Shown here one piece after another: positions 16,728 through 25,673 of a DNA stretch of 64,000 bases. Within the stretch, counting starts at the first letter, position 1, and each line of letters starts with the position of its first letter. The stretch comes from Sphingobacterium oryzagri. Lineage in GTDB: Bacteria; Bacteroidota; Bacteroidia; Sphingobacteriales; Sphingobacteriaceae. The DNA lies in assembly GCF_028736175.1 (NCBI RefSeq), contig NZ_CP117880.1, forward strand, positions 2,418,001-2,482,000, given 5' to 3'. Below the pieces are notes generated by a model, which searched no databases, was not told where the DNA came from, and saw nothing but the letters and a program-made list of their open reading frames with translations. Made by a program: the position numbers and the translations under genes.

Positions 16728-16756
16728 TAAAAAAAGAGGACTATTGCTAGTCCTCT
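16728..16756 (-). terminator. Rho-independent terminator of rpsU
   Basis: AGAGGACTA / TAGTCCTCT stem of 9 bp with loop TTGC (16735-16756), followed on the minus strand by TTTTTTTATG. It is 22 bases after the rpsU stop. Confidence 0.85.
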
Positions 16757-16778
16757 CGCTATATCAAATCAACCGAAA

Positions 16779-16970
16779 TTAACCGTTATCTTGGTTTAAT
16801 GACTGTTTGTAGACTGCTTTTTTAACTTGGGTACGACGAGTAACTGATCTCTTCTCGTATGCTTGACGTGAACGTAGCTCGCGTAATACACCTGTCTTTT
16901 CAAATTTCTTTTTGAAACGTTTCAACGCTCTGTCTAGAGATTCTCCTTCTTTTACATTTACGATAATCAT
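16779..16970 (-). CDS. rpsU: 30S ribosomal protein bS21
   Basis: 63 residues, strongly basic. [20 protein letters not shown] followed by [17 protein letters not shown] is the conserved bS21 pattern. bS21 sits on the platform of the small subunit near the anti-Shine-Dalgarno region of 16S rRNA and takes part in initiation. A purine-rich AAAGGAGG sits upstream of the ATG (about 16984-16991 on the minus strand), an unusually good Shine-Dalgarno sequence for this phylum. Single-gene transcript with its own terminator. Confidence 0.97.
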   Translation of the reverse strand: MIIVNVKEGESLDRALKRFKKKFEKTGVLRELRSRQAYEKRSVTRRTQVKKAVYKQSLNQDNG

Positions 16971-17369
16971 GTGCTGTTATATACCTCCTTTCGTGCCCTT
17001 TTATTTTTTGTGTCTGCAAAGATAATGTTATTTACGACATACAACGACATAATCTCAAAATATATTTTGACGACCTTGTACAGACCTCTTATCATACAAG
17101 TTTACTTAGGCTATTCACTGCCGCCACACCGGTAACAGCACAGCCATGTTTTTTCAGTTTATCCTGATCAAAAGTGACCAGCATTGCTATGGATGTAATA
17201 TTTTATCATTTTTATCGAAATGTAATATAGGTCATTTTTAAATGAGGTAATGATCAATAACTTAGCGTCAGTTAATAATAAGACAATTCTGAGACCGCCC
17301 GGAGGACGAGTTGCTTAATCTCATTTCATAAGCACGAGATTAACTTATTTTCAAAAAATCAGCAAAATT
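16971..17369. other. Intergenic stretch, possible small-RNA locus on the plus strand
   Basis: Nothing codes here. The right part holds an inverted repeat TTAATCTC (17315-17322) / GAGATTAA (17336-17343), preceded by GC-rich ACCGCCCGGAGGACGAG, and then directly a rho-independent terminator on the plus strand. This is the usual outline of a short structured transcript. No clear promoter was found; TAACTTAG at about 17259 is one base from TAnnTTTG. Confidence 0.3.
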
Positions 17370-17401
17370 TCCCTAAGCCAAGCACTTAGGGATTTTTTTT
17401 T
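17370..17401 (+). terminator. Strong rho-independent terminator with no upstream plus-strand gene
   Basis: TCCCTAAG / CTTAGGGA (17370-17377, 17385-17392) with a 7-base loop and nine T. The nearest upstream gene is on the other strand, and the next plus-strand gene starts 54 bases later. It therefore ends either a small RNA or a regulated leader. Confidence 0.7.
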
Positions 17402-17454
17402 GCAAACCTTCTTGTGAAGTCCTTGGTTTTATAACTATCCCAAAACAACTAACG

Positions 17455-17925
17455 ATGCACAATGACGTAAAAGAAATTGTAGAGCGACTACAGGAAGTAT
17501 TGCTCAGCGGCCGTTGGATTGCCAACACCAACTACCGCGAACAGCTTTATGCTATAAGTTGGCAACAAGCCATACAACGCGTAGGTCGGTTAAATAGCAT
17601 TGCTGCCCTCACCTACCATATCAATTATTATTTAGCGGGATTATGCCACGCCTTCCATAATCAGGAGCTGTTGATAAAAGATGAATACAGTTTTGATGTG
17701 CCGGAAATACAGGATGCCGCAGCCTGGCTGGCGCTAGTAAACGAATTTGAGCGTAATGCAAAAGCCTTTATCGCAGCTGTTGAGCAACTTCCCGCGAAAC
17801 GATGGGATACAATCTTTATAGACAAAAAATACGGAAACTACCGCAGAAATATAGAAGGCGTAATAGAACATTGCTATTACCATCTCGGGCAAGTCGTGCT
17901 TATTCGAAAACTACTTCAAGATTAG
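17455..17925 (+). CDS. DinB/DUF1572-like four-helix protein
   Basis: 156 residues, all helical. The family layout is seen in the first helix (VKEIVERLQEVLLSG), the middle histidine in TYHINYYLAGL (about residue 51) and the C-terminal metal-site motif GVIEHCYYHLGQVVLIRKLL (about 134-153), whose two histidines with the middle one form the DinB metal triad. Proteins of this fold include bacillithiol and mycothiol transferases, but most Bacteroidota members are uncharacterised. It follows the orphan terminator at 17370-17401 and converges with the LRR gene. Confidence 0.8.
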   Translation: MHNDVKEIVERLQEVLLSGRWIANTNYREQLYAISWQQAIQRVGRLNSIAALTYHINYYLAGLCHAFHNQELLIKDEYSFDVPEIQDAAAWLALVNEFERNAKAFIAAVEQLPAKRWDTIFIDKKYGNYRRNIEGVIEHCYYHLGQVVLIRKLLQD

Positions 17926-17947
17926 CCGTTAATTTTTTAATAACCGC

Positions 17948-20851
17948 TTATTTCAGGCGTTTGCTAATCATGCTGGATGTGATGTCTTTAATTCTCGCAG
18001 TTTGATTATCGGGTAGTTTTGTGTAAGACAACCAATCTAAGACCAGATCATACCCCCAACGCTTGCTAACGGTGCTGGTAACGTCGGCCATCGAAAAATT
18101 AGTCTGTTTTCCTGAAGCAAGATCATTGATGGCTTTGAGGTACGCAAAGATCGGCACCAAATCTGTTTTTGTTAAATCGTTTTCCATCGTGTTAGCGTAT
18201 TGCGCCGCCACATCAAAGCGGTTGGATACAATGTATAGCTCCAGAAGACATAGCATCAACAATTCCTTTTCATCCTTGGTGATTTGCGGGGCATCAATTC
18301 GGTTTTGATAGTGTTTAATCGCTTTTTGATAAGCCAATTTTGCTTTTTCCGGCTGTGCGGTTTGTTCGTATAACATGGCTGCCTGCGGCCAGTACGATGC
18401 ATCAAACCGGGTTGCCAACATCACATAATCCTGGATGGCGCTGCTGCTGTCTTTTAAAGCGAGGTGGCTTTTTGCACGATATACATAATCCGGCACGATG
18501 AAGTTCAAGATACGCATGCCTACGGTATCTTGCTGAATAGCTTGCGTAAACAAATCGACCGCTTGTTTATAATGTTGTGTATGATAGTGTAGTTCGGCTA
18601 AGTTCCGTATACGGTAAAGTTTTAATACCAGACTTGAATCTATACGAAGCGCTTTTTGATACAGTTCAAAACTGGATACGTAGTCTTTATCGTGCACGGC
18701 ATATTGATTGCTTTTTTCTACTAAGGCCGCCACCATAGCCCCGTCCTGTGGCAAATCAGCTTCCTTTAATAAATTCACTTGCTCAAAATACAACAACAGA
18801 TCGCTTCTCTTCCCTGCGTAGCTGTTTTGATTTTTAGGAAGCTTTGGGAGGTTATTTCTTCGTAAGTCTAATGCCGATAGATAAGGCGCTTCCGGCATTT
18901 CCGCAGGGAGTTCACTGATCGCATTACCCAGTAAATCTAGCTTTTTGCCGAGAAAATGACGCCATCCCACGGCTGGTAAACTTTTAATATGCGCATTTTT
19001 TAAATGCACGCTAAAACCATCATTCGGAATGGTAAAAAGCGATTGCAGGATGTCGAATGATGCGAAGTCGTTGCCTGTAAGATCAATCGATTCTATATGC
19101 TGCCAAGCCTGCAGATTTTTAGGAAAGCTGTTGAGTCTTTGTACAGCGTTCATCCGCCGCGGTTGTGGACGTTCTTTACGATGTGCCGGCTGAAAATGTT
19201 CGTATACCGCCTCATTTATAGGTTCGTCGTTCTGAGCAGCCAAAGAACGCAAGTTGCTCAACGAGCCGAGTGTTTCCGGCAAACCCATTAATGCGTTATG
19301 ACTGATATTCAATAGCCTGAGTTTACTAACCTGGCCAATAGACGCGGGCAACGCACGTATACCGTTGCTATGAATAGATAATTGTTCCAGTTGCGAAAGC
19401 AAATCGATGTCAGGCGGTAGATCGTTTAATAAATTTCTTCCTAAGAGCAATGTTTTCAGGTTGGTTAGTTGCGTAATGCTTTCCGGAAGCTTTTCTATAT
19501 AATTGTCTTCCAGATGAAGATCATGTAAATTTTGCATAGCACCGATAGTCACAGGCAATGATTTAAGATTACATTCCGCAGCATGTAGCGTAGCAAGTTT
19601 TGTCAGATTGGTCATTTCAGGAAGCTGTACTAGCGGATTTGCACTCAGGTACAAAGACCTTAACCGCTGCATTTTATTTATACTTTTCGGAAGGGCGACT
19701 AATCGATTTTGTTGTAAATCCAGTCTGTCGAGCCTGCTGAGCAAACCAAGATCTTCGGAAAGACTCTTAAGCTTATTATACGCCAAGCTAAGTCGTTGCA
19801 TGTTGCGCAGCTTATAAAGTCCATTTGGCAAGGTCTTCATGTTGTTGCTTGACAGATCCAAATCTGTGAGTTTGGTCAATTTCGAAATACTTTCGGGAAT
19901 GAGCAAACTATCTCGATTGTTACTGATTTTCAAGCTTTGGAGATTTCGAAATGTGTAAATATCACGCATCGTTGCTATACTGCCATTGACGACTTCAAGG
20001 TGTTGCAAATCCTTACTATGCTTAAAATTTGCGAGCACGGCACCGAGATCTTGTATGTTATTTCCATCTAGATGAAGCTGTTGCAGAGCTGGAAAGCGGA
20101 TAACGGTTTGAAACGCATCATCAAGGTCAAAATAAGCGATATGCAGGTATTTTAATTTTGCCGGATCAGCAATCATTTTCAACGCATTATTTAGGTCAGG
20201 TTGTCCATTGCTGGCCATGATCTTAATCTCCAGCAGCGCTGGAGGCAGCTTTATCCCCGCCAAGTTTTCGCCATAGGTAAACGCAATACCCTCTAGATTT
20301 TTTAACTCCTGAATGTTCTCCGGTAAATCATATGAATCTGACGCTGAAAGTATAAAATAACGTAAATTCGGTAACGTAGAAAGGCGTGCAATTTCGTTTT
20401 TCACGTTAATTTTTGATTTCCGATCAAACTGTATAGCTGTAAGGTGCTGAAGTTTATAAAAGTTGTCAGGGAGCGTTAAGGTATCCAGGGTGTTTGCAGG
20501 GTCTAAAAAATAGCTGAATCCTTCCAGCGAAATGGCTTTTAAGTTTGAAAATAAGGGTAAAAGCGCACACAAGGTATCCAATTCTTTTTGCGTATCGAAA
20601 GACAGTTTCAGATATTCAGCCCGCGCCAGACTATCTTTAACCTCCGCAATATGCGGAATATCGAGCATGCTCATTTTCACTTTCGCGATATCATTTGCCG
20701 GATGATGATTTTTTATATTTCGAATATCGGCCCACGAATTATCCATCGCTTTTTGGTAATGAATCAGGTGCTGACCGTTGACGGCATAACAGCATACAAA
20801 TAGTAAACTAAAAGCTACGTAACGTAAACAACGTTTTTTGCAAAAAATCAT
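17948..20851 (-). CDS. Secreted leucine-rich-repeat protein with C-terminal TPR-like repeats
   Basis: 967 residues from the ATG at 20851, chosen because it gives a signal peptide (KKRCLRYVAFSLLFVCCYAVNGQ); an upstream ATG at 20902 is also in frame. From about residue 85 to 640 there are some 20 leucine-rich repeats of the plant/bacterial type L..L.L..N.L..LP (SKLTKLTDLDLSSNNMKTLP and others). After a linker, about residues 700-870 form TPR-like helical pairs (NQYAVHDKDYVSSFELYQKA; LHYHTQHYKQAVDLFTQAIQ; AMLYEQTAQPEKAKLAYQKA). It is predicted to be periplasmic or surface exposed and to bind protein partners. It lies 65 bases downstream of the thioredoxin gene on the same strand, so the two may be co-transcribed. 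Confidence 0.87.
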   Translation of the reverse strand: MIFCKKRCLRYVAFSLLFVCCYAVNGQHLIHYQKAMDNSWADIRNIKNHHPANDIAKVKMSMLDIPHIAEVKDSLARAEYLKLSFDTQKELDTLCALLPLFSNLKAISLEGFSYFLDPANTLDTLTLPDNFYKLQHLTAIQFDRKSKINVKNEIARLSTLPNLRYFILSASDSYDLPENIQELKNLEGIAFTYGENLAGIKLPPALLEIKIMASNGQPDLNNALKMIADPAKLKYLHIAYFDLDDAFQTVIRFPALQQLHLDGNNIQDLGAVLANFKHSKDLQHLEVVNGSIATMRDIYTFRNLQSLKISNNRDSLLIPESISKLTKLTDLDLSSNNMKTLPNGLYKLRNMQRLSLAYNKLKSLSEDLGLLSRLDRLDLQQNRLVALPKSINKMQRLRSLYLSANPLVQLPEMTNLTKLATLHAAECNLKSLPVTIGAMQNLHDLHLEDNYIEKLPESITQLTNLKTLLLGRNLLNDLPPDIDLLSQLEQLSIHSNGIRALPASIGQVSKLRLLNISHNALMGLPETLGSLSNLRSLAAQNDEPINEAVYEHFQPAHRKERPQPRRMNAVQRLNSFPKNLQAWQHIESIDLTGNDFASFDILQSLFTIPNDGFSVHLKNAHIKSLPAVGWRHFLGKKLDLLGNAISELPAEMPEAPYLSALDLRRNNLPKLPKNQNSYAGKRSDLLLYFEQVNLLKEADLPQDGAMVAALVEKSNQYAVHDKDYVSSFELYQKALRIDSSLVLKLYRIRNLAELHYHTQHYKQAVDLFTQAIQQDTVGMRILNFIVPDYVYRAKSHLALKDSSSAIQDYVMLATRFDASYWPQAAMLYEQTAQPEKAKLAYQKAIKHYQNRIDAPQITKDEKELLMLCLLELYIVSNRFDVAAQYANTMENDLTKTDLVPIFAYLKAINDLASGKQTNFSMADVTSTVSKRWGYDLVLDWLSYTKLPDNQTARIKDITSSMISKRLK

Positions 20852-20916
20852 ACGGATCAATTGTTTAATCTTAAAAACACAAAGTAAGGCGTGAAAAAGC
20901 ATATCAAAAGCAAAAC

Positions 20917-22410
20917 CTACAAATCTAACGTTATCTGCTGGATGAGCTTTTCGCGTTGCATGGGGTATCCGGCATTAGACAGTTCATACGTGCCATCTTT
21001 TTTGATAATTAGGTAAGTCGGATATCCGCTAAGTTTCGTTTTTTTACTAATATCTTCCGTGAGGGCTGCGCTAGCCAAGATATGGTTGCCTGCCAGGTTA
21101 TAATAACTAATCAACTTTTTCCAGGACGCTTGTTTGCCCTCATCAAAATTTGCGATGTAAAGAAATACCAAATCTTTATCCTTAAAATGCGCTTTCAACG
21201 GCCCACTGTTTTTTTCTATTTCCTGATGGCAAGGCGCACACCAGGTTCCCCACATATCAACGAGCACGGTTTTGCCTTTAAACAACCCTAAAACCTCGTC
21301 AAAGTTTGTTAGCGTGCCCGTGCTATCGAGAAAAACCATGTTGGCCGTGAGCGCACGGTTTTCATTTTTTCGTACCTCGTCGATCATCGACTGAAAAGTC
21401 GGTAAATATTTACTATTCGGATATTTGGCGGCAAACCGGTCGAATATCGCCGAAGCATTCGTTTTTTTTGATCCTTCAATATTTCGCAAGAGGTCGGCAT
21501 ACAAATATTCATTGACGGCTCCGGTAAACTCCTTGTTGATGATGCGCTCTATAAAAAGATTTTCCGGGTCGCTTTGAAAAATAGCCTGCCTTTGGTCTGC
21601 CGGATAGTCGGCATAATAAAAGGCTAGGACGGTAGAATCTTTAGCGGTAGGCCATAATTGTTCCTTTCGGCGCAAAACATACGTATGCAGCAGATTGGTG
21701 TAAAAAGAGCTGCTGAGCGCCTCTTCGTTATTCATTTCGATAGTCTGCAATAAACTATCTTTCTTGCCGTTCCAGATTTGTAGTAAGGCTTCGCTATCCG
21801 CAACACCCTGTAGAAAGTACTTGTGATTACCGAAAAAATCTGTAAACCAAAGTGCGGGCGCATAGGCTAAATTTTGTTGCAAAACAGCTTGAAAAGCTGC
21901 TGAAGGCTTATATTTTGAAATGTAGGCGGCTGTTTCGCTTTGCAATGATTGTTCTTCATCTGCCAGAAACTTTAACAACTTATCGGGATACAGGTCTGTT
22001 TTAAATGCTTCATGATCGCGGTGTAAAAAATCTGGGAAAGCTTGATTATTTTCGGCGCCAATTCCAGATACCACGATACGATCTTGACCAGCAATATCGT
22101 CAACAAGCACATGCAGGCTATCGCCTGGCGATAAGTTGATGTTGTACAGCCAATTGTTGTTGCTCATGCCCATAATACTAAAGGTGGTGAGTTGCGACAA
22201 ATCAAGATCCAATTGTACGCGATTGTCTTTTATAGAATATACAGCAAGCTGTCTAGACGGTAGCAGCTCATGTGTGCTCCGTGCAAAGAGCGAAATTTCC
22301 GTGCGCATCGGTTTTTTAACATCGATGTAGAGCTTAGCTTGTTGCGCTTTGATAGTTTGCGCTACCAAACAAAGCATCATGGCGGCCATCAGTGAAGCTG
22401 TTTTTCTCAT
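20917..22410 (-). CDS. TlpA-like thiol:disulfide oxidoreductase, periplasmic
   Basis: 497 residues. An N-terminal signal peptide (LMAAMMLCLVAQTIKAQQ) is followed by about 330 residues of Bacteroidota-specific sequence with a beta-sandwich-like N-terminal part and a helical middle. The C-terminal thioredoxin domain (about 355-497) has GKTVLVDMWGTWCAPCHQEI, i.e. the redox CxxC motif WCAPC. A cis-proline motif follows (SGYPTYLIIKKDG). It should reduce or exchange disulfides outside the cytoplasm. This long TlpA type is common next to secreted proteins in the phylum; here its neighbour is the LRR protein. Confidence 0.88.
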   Translation of the reverse strand: MRKTASLMAAMMLCLVAQTIKAQQAKLYIDVKKPMRTEISLFARSTHELLPSRQLAVYSIKDNRVQLDLDLSQLTTFSIMGMSNNNWLYNINLSPGDSLHVLVDDIAGQDRIVVSGIGAENNQAFPDFLHRDHEAFKTDLYPDKLLKFLADEEQSLQSETAAYISKYKPSAAFQAVLQQNLAYAPALWFTDFFGNHKYFLQGVADSEALLQIWNGKKDSLLQTIEMNNEEALSSSFYTNLLHTYVLRRKEQLWPTAKDSTVLAFYYADYPADQRQAIFQSDPENLFIERIINKEFTGAVNEYLYADLLRNIEGSKKTNASAIFDRFAAKYPNSKYLPTFQSMIDEVRKNENRALTANMVFLDSTGTLTNFDEVLGLFKGKTVLVDMWGTWCAPCHQEIEKNSGPLKAHFKDKDLVFLYIANFDEGKQASWKKLISYYNLAGNHILASAALTEDISKKTKLSGYPTYLIIKKDGTYELSNAGYPMQREKLIQQITLDL

Positions 22411-22721
22411 TTTTTAGGTCAATTTATTAATCAATCACTTAGGATTAAATATAACAAAAATTAGGCGTACACGCATACTGTTTATACGGTTTTCGTATAA
22501 TACTTTTTTTACAGATGACGAACTGGGCGATCGCATCGCAAGATCGTGCTACTGATGCGTCGCTTGCAGCAAAAACGCTTTCTTCACTGTCGCTTTCCGG
22601 TTAGTTGGCGCTTGAGCTGCTGCTGCTGATCGTTTCATAAAGTGTTGTACAGCTTACGAAGCTCTTTGATCGCTTCGCTTTTTCCAGGTATAGGCCTTGG
22701 TCGCGGGGCTAAAGGTGAAAT
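22411..22721. other. Intergenic stretch without a recognised gene
   Basis: Spacer between divergent genes. The part 22500-22700 is richer in GC than typical spacers here but has no open frame with family features and no obvious hairpin terminator. Confidence 0.45.
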
Positions 22722-22756
22722 TTTGCTACCAAACTACGCAGATTACCTTATCTTTG
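22722..22756 (+). promoter_or_regulatory. Candidate promoter of the ABC-F gene
   Basis: TTTG (22722-22725), 23 bases, TATCTTTG (22749-22756). The -7 box is a full match to TAnnTTTG; the spacer is slightly long. The GTG start follows 25 bases later. Confidence 0.5.
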
Positions 22757-22781
22757 CAGCAAAATTCTAATAGCGCGTATT

Positions 22782-24413
22782 GTGATTAATGTAAATAACA
22801 TCTCCGTTTCCTTCGGCGGAACAACACTCTTCAGTGATGTGTCATTTTCGATAAATGAGCAGGATAAAATTGCCCTGATGGGGAAAAATGGAGCCGGTAA
22901 ATCAACCTTGTTAAAGATCATTGCCGGAGCAGGAAAACCTACTTCAGGAAATATCTCCGGCCCGAAAGAGGCCGTGATTGCTTATTTGCCGCAGCATCTG
23001 TTGACGCAAGATAATGTGACGGTTTTCGAAGAAACATCGCGTGCATTTGAAGAAGTCTATACTATGCGGGATGAGCTTGAAGCGCTTAACGAACAACTTA
23101 ATATCCGGACGGATTATGAGACCGATGATTACATGAAGTTGATCGAGCGCGTATCGGAATTGAGTGAAAAATTTTATTCGATCGAAGAAACCAACTACGA
23201 TGCCGAGGTGGAAAAGGTGCTTAAAGGTTTGGGGTTTGAACGGAAGGACTTTGACAGGCAAACCGCTGAGTTTTCCGGCGGTTGGCGTATGCGTATTGAA
23301 TTAGCCAAAATCTTGTTGAAAAAACCAGATTTAATTTTGCTGGATGAACCCACCAACCACATGGATATCGAGAGTATCCAATGGCTGGAAGACTTTCTGA
23401 TCAATTCGGCCAAAGCGGTAATCGTTATATCGCATGACCGTGCTTTTGTCGACAGTATCACCAACCGCACCATTGAGGTAACGATGGGTAGAATCTACGA
23501 TTACAAAGCAAAATATAGCCACTACCTGGAATTACGTAAAGAACGTCGGCAACATCAGCAGAAAGCGTATGAAGAGCAGCAGCGCTTTATTGCGGACAAC
23601 CAAGAGTTTATCGATCGTTTCCGCGGCACGTATTCCAAGACATTGCAGGTACAATCGCGTGTGAAGATGTTGGAGAAGCTGGAAATCATTCAGATCGATG
23701 AAGTGGATACCTCTGCCCTACGCTTGAAATTTCCACCTTCGCCACGGTCTGGTCAATATCCCGTCATCGTAGAAGACCTAACGAAAGCTTACGGAGATCA
23801 TGTGGTATTTGAAAAAGCGGCGATGGTCATTGAACGTGGCGAAAAAGTAGCCTTTGTCGGTAAGAATGGTGAAGGTAAATCGACGATGATCAAAGCCATC
23901 ATGGGCGAAATTGATTTTGAAGGCACGCTAAAAGTCGGGCACAACGCCAAGATAGGTTACTTTGCACAAAACCAGGCCGCGTTGCTAGACGAGGAACTGA
24001 CTGTTTTTGATACCATTGATCAGATTGCTGTGGGTGATGTGCGCGTTAAAATTAAGGATCTTTTGGGCGCCTTTATGTTTAGCGGCGACGATACCACCAA
24101 AAAAGTAAAGGTATTATCCGGTGGTGAAAAAACCCGGTTGGCTATGATTAAGTTACTGCTGGAACCGGTCAATGTGCTTATTCTCGATGAGCCGACCAAC
24201 CATTTGGATATGAAAACAAAAGATATCATAAAAGATGCGTTGCAGGATTTCGATGGTACGCTGATTCTGGTATCGCACGATCGTGATTTTCTTGATGGCC
24301 TGGCCAGTAAGGTCTTTGAATTTGGTAATAAGCGGGTTCGCGAACACTTTGAAGATATCAAAGGATTTCTTGAATACAAAAAGATGAACAGTTTAAAAGA
24401 TATCGAACGGTAG
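22782..24413 (+). CDS. ABC-F family ATPase (ribosome-associated translation factor type)
   Basis: 543 residues, GTG start (V encoded, MINVNNISVSFGG). Two ATPase domains and no membrane segment: Walker A GKNGAGKST (34-42) and GKNGEGKST (about 362-370), signatures FSGGWRMRIELA and LSGGEKTRLAM, Walker B LILLDEPTNHMD and VLILDEPTNHLD. The two are joined by a charged linker (about 245-290, HYLELRKERRQHQQKAYEEQ), the P-site-tRNA interaction motif of ABC-F proteins. Members resolve stalled ribosomes or protect them from antibiotics; without flanking clues this one is best taken as a housekeeping factor of the YbiT/YkpA type. Confidence 0.92.
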   Translation: MINVNNISVSFGGTTLFSDVSFSINEQDKIALMGKNGAGKSTLLKIIAGAGKPTSGNISGPKEAVIAYLPQHLLTQDNVTVFEETSRAFEEVYTMRDELEALNEQLNIRTDYETDDYMKLIERVSELSEKFYSIEETNYDAEVEKVLKGLGFERKDFDRQTAEFSGGWRMRIELAKILLKKPDLILLDEPTNHMDIESIQWLEDFLINSAKAVIVISHDRAFVDSITNRTIEVTMGRIYDYKAKYSHYLELRKERRQHQQKAYEEQQRFIADNQEFIDRFRGTYSKTLQVQSRVKMLEKLEIIQIDEVDTSALRLKFPPSPRSGQYPVIVEDLTKAYGDHVVFEKAAMVIERGEKVAFVGKNGEGKSTMIKAIMGEIDFEGTLKVGHNAKIGYFAQNQAALLDEELTVFDTIDQIAVGDVRVKIKDLLGAFMFSGDDTTKKVKVLSGGEKTRLAMIKLLLEPVNVLILDEPTNHLDMKTKDIIKDALQDFDGTLILVSHDRDFLDGLASKVFEFGNKRVREHFEDIKGFLEYKKMNSLKDIER

Positions 24414-24428
24414 TCTATAAAAACCTAT

Positions 24429-24458
24429 AAAAAATGCCGCTATTCAGCGGCATTTTTT
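24429..24458. terminator. Bidirectional terminator between convergent genes
   Basis: AAAATGCCGCT / AGCGGCATTTT (11 bp) with loop ATTC, flanked by A and T runs. It closes the ABC-F gene and the ROK gene. Confidence 0.88.
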
Positions 24459-24476
24459 ATAGGATATAACTTTTTG

Positions 24477-25445
24477 CTATTTTTCCCAAACCAACGCGCT
24501 TGCGCCTAAAATAGCCGCGTCGGCCTCGCTTAGTTCACTGAACACCAGCTTTACCTTATCCCGAAATATCGGAAACAAGTTGCGCTCCATATGCAGTTTT
24601 GCAGGTTTTAAAATAAAGTCGCCCGCTTTAATCACGCCGCCAAACAATAGGATAGCTTCGGGCGAAGAAAACATCACAAAGTTAGCCAACGCTTCGCCAA
24701 GTTTTTGTCCTGTATAACGAAAGACTTCGATAGCGATTGGATCACCTTTGCTGGCGCACTCGAAAACCGTTTTAGAGTTGATCGCATCTTCCGGATATTT
24801 ATTCAACATCGATGCCGGAAACTCCGCCCGCATTTTTTTAGCTGTTATCGCAATTCCGGTTGCTGATGCGTAAGCTTCCAAACTACCTTCCGATCCCGTA
24901 CTCCAGTGTTTACGTCCGCCAGGCTTAACAATCGTGTGTCCCAGCTCGCCAGCAAAACCATCGTGGCCGTAGATCAAATTGCCGTTTGCCACGATACCGC
25001 TACCCACGCCTGTGCCTAGCGTAATCATGATAAAATTTTTCATGCCACGCGCCGCGCCGAATAACATTTCGCCTAGTGCGGCCGCATTTGCATCATTGGT
25101 AACGGTGCAGTTCAAACCAAACTTTGCTTTCATAAGCTCGCCAAACGGTATCACGCCTTTCCACGGTAAATTGGGTGCATGTTCGGCCGTACCTTTGTAA
25201 TAATTACCATTAGGCATGCCTACACCAATGCCATCAAAATTCGCCACCGTGCCGAATTTTTCCATGAGCGGCTGTACTTGCTCATACAGGGCATCAATAA
25301 AATATTCTACTTTTTCATACGCATCGGTACGCATTCCTCCTTTTTCAAGAACCTCACCGCGGTGGTTTACCACGCCAAATTTCGTATTGGTCCCTCCGAT
25401 ATCTATTCCCAGAGCGACGCGACTCGATAAATCTGCTATTGACAT
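24477..25445 (-). CDS. ROK-family sugar kinase (glucokinase-like), zinc motif lost
   Basis: 322 residues. The actin-like ATPase fold is shown by ALGIDIGGTNTKFGVV (about 11-26, phosphate 1), the sugar-contact and catalytic TNDANAAALGE (about 117-127) and ITLGTGVGSGIVANG (about 143-157). E and H of GELGH (about 168-172) are sugar ligands. In most ROK proteins the next segment is a zinc site C-x-C-G-x-x-G-C-x-E; here it reads GRKHWSTGSEGSLEAYAS with no cysteine. Glucose or another hexose is the probable substrate. It is alone on its strand. Confidence 0.88.
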   Translation of the reverse strand: MSIADLSSRVALGIDIGGTNTKFGVVNHRGEVLEKGGMRTDAYEKVEYFIDALYEQVQPLMEKFGTVANFDGIGVGMPNGNYYKGTAEHAPNLPWKGVIPFGELMKAKFGLNCTVTNDANAAALGEMLFGAARGMKNFIMITLGTGVGSGIVANGNLIYGHDGFAGELGHTIVKPGGRKHWSTGSEGSLEAYASATGIAITAKKMRAEFPASMLNKYPEDAINSKTVFECASKGDPIAIEVFRYTGQKLGEALANFVMFSSPEAILLFGGVIKAGDFILKPAKLHMERNLFPIFRDKVKLVFSELSEADAAILGASALVWEK

Positions 25446-25673
25446 TTTGTTTTGTATAATTCTAGATGGCTAAAGCTAGCAAAAAATGGCTATAATGCCT
25501 AGTAATTACGCAGATTACCTTTCAAAAAATTACGTTTACTTGCGATTTTATTCTTTTTCGCCAACCAAAATTTGTTTGGAATCGATCATTCAGCGTGTTG
25601 CTAATGCGCTAACGAAAAGTATGATCGATAAGGAGGAAACGTCTAAGCGATAACGAGCACGGCTAACGAAATG

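Noticed and set aside
22500..22720. GC-richer spacer considered as a decayed gene or RNA gene
   Set aside because: No frame, no family similarity and no stable tRNA- or riboswitch-like fold recognised by eye.
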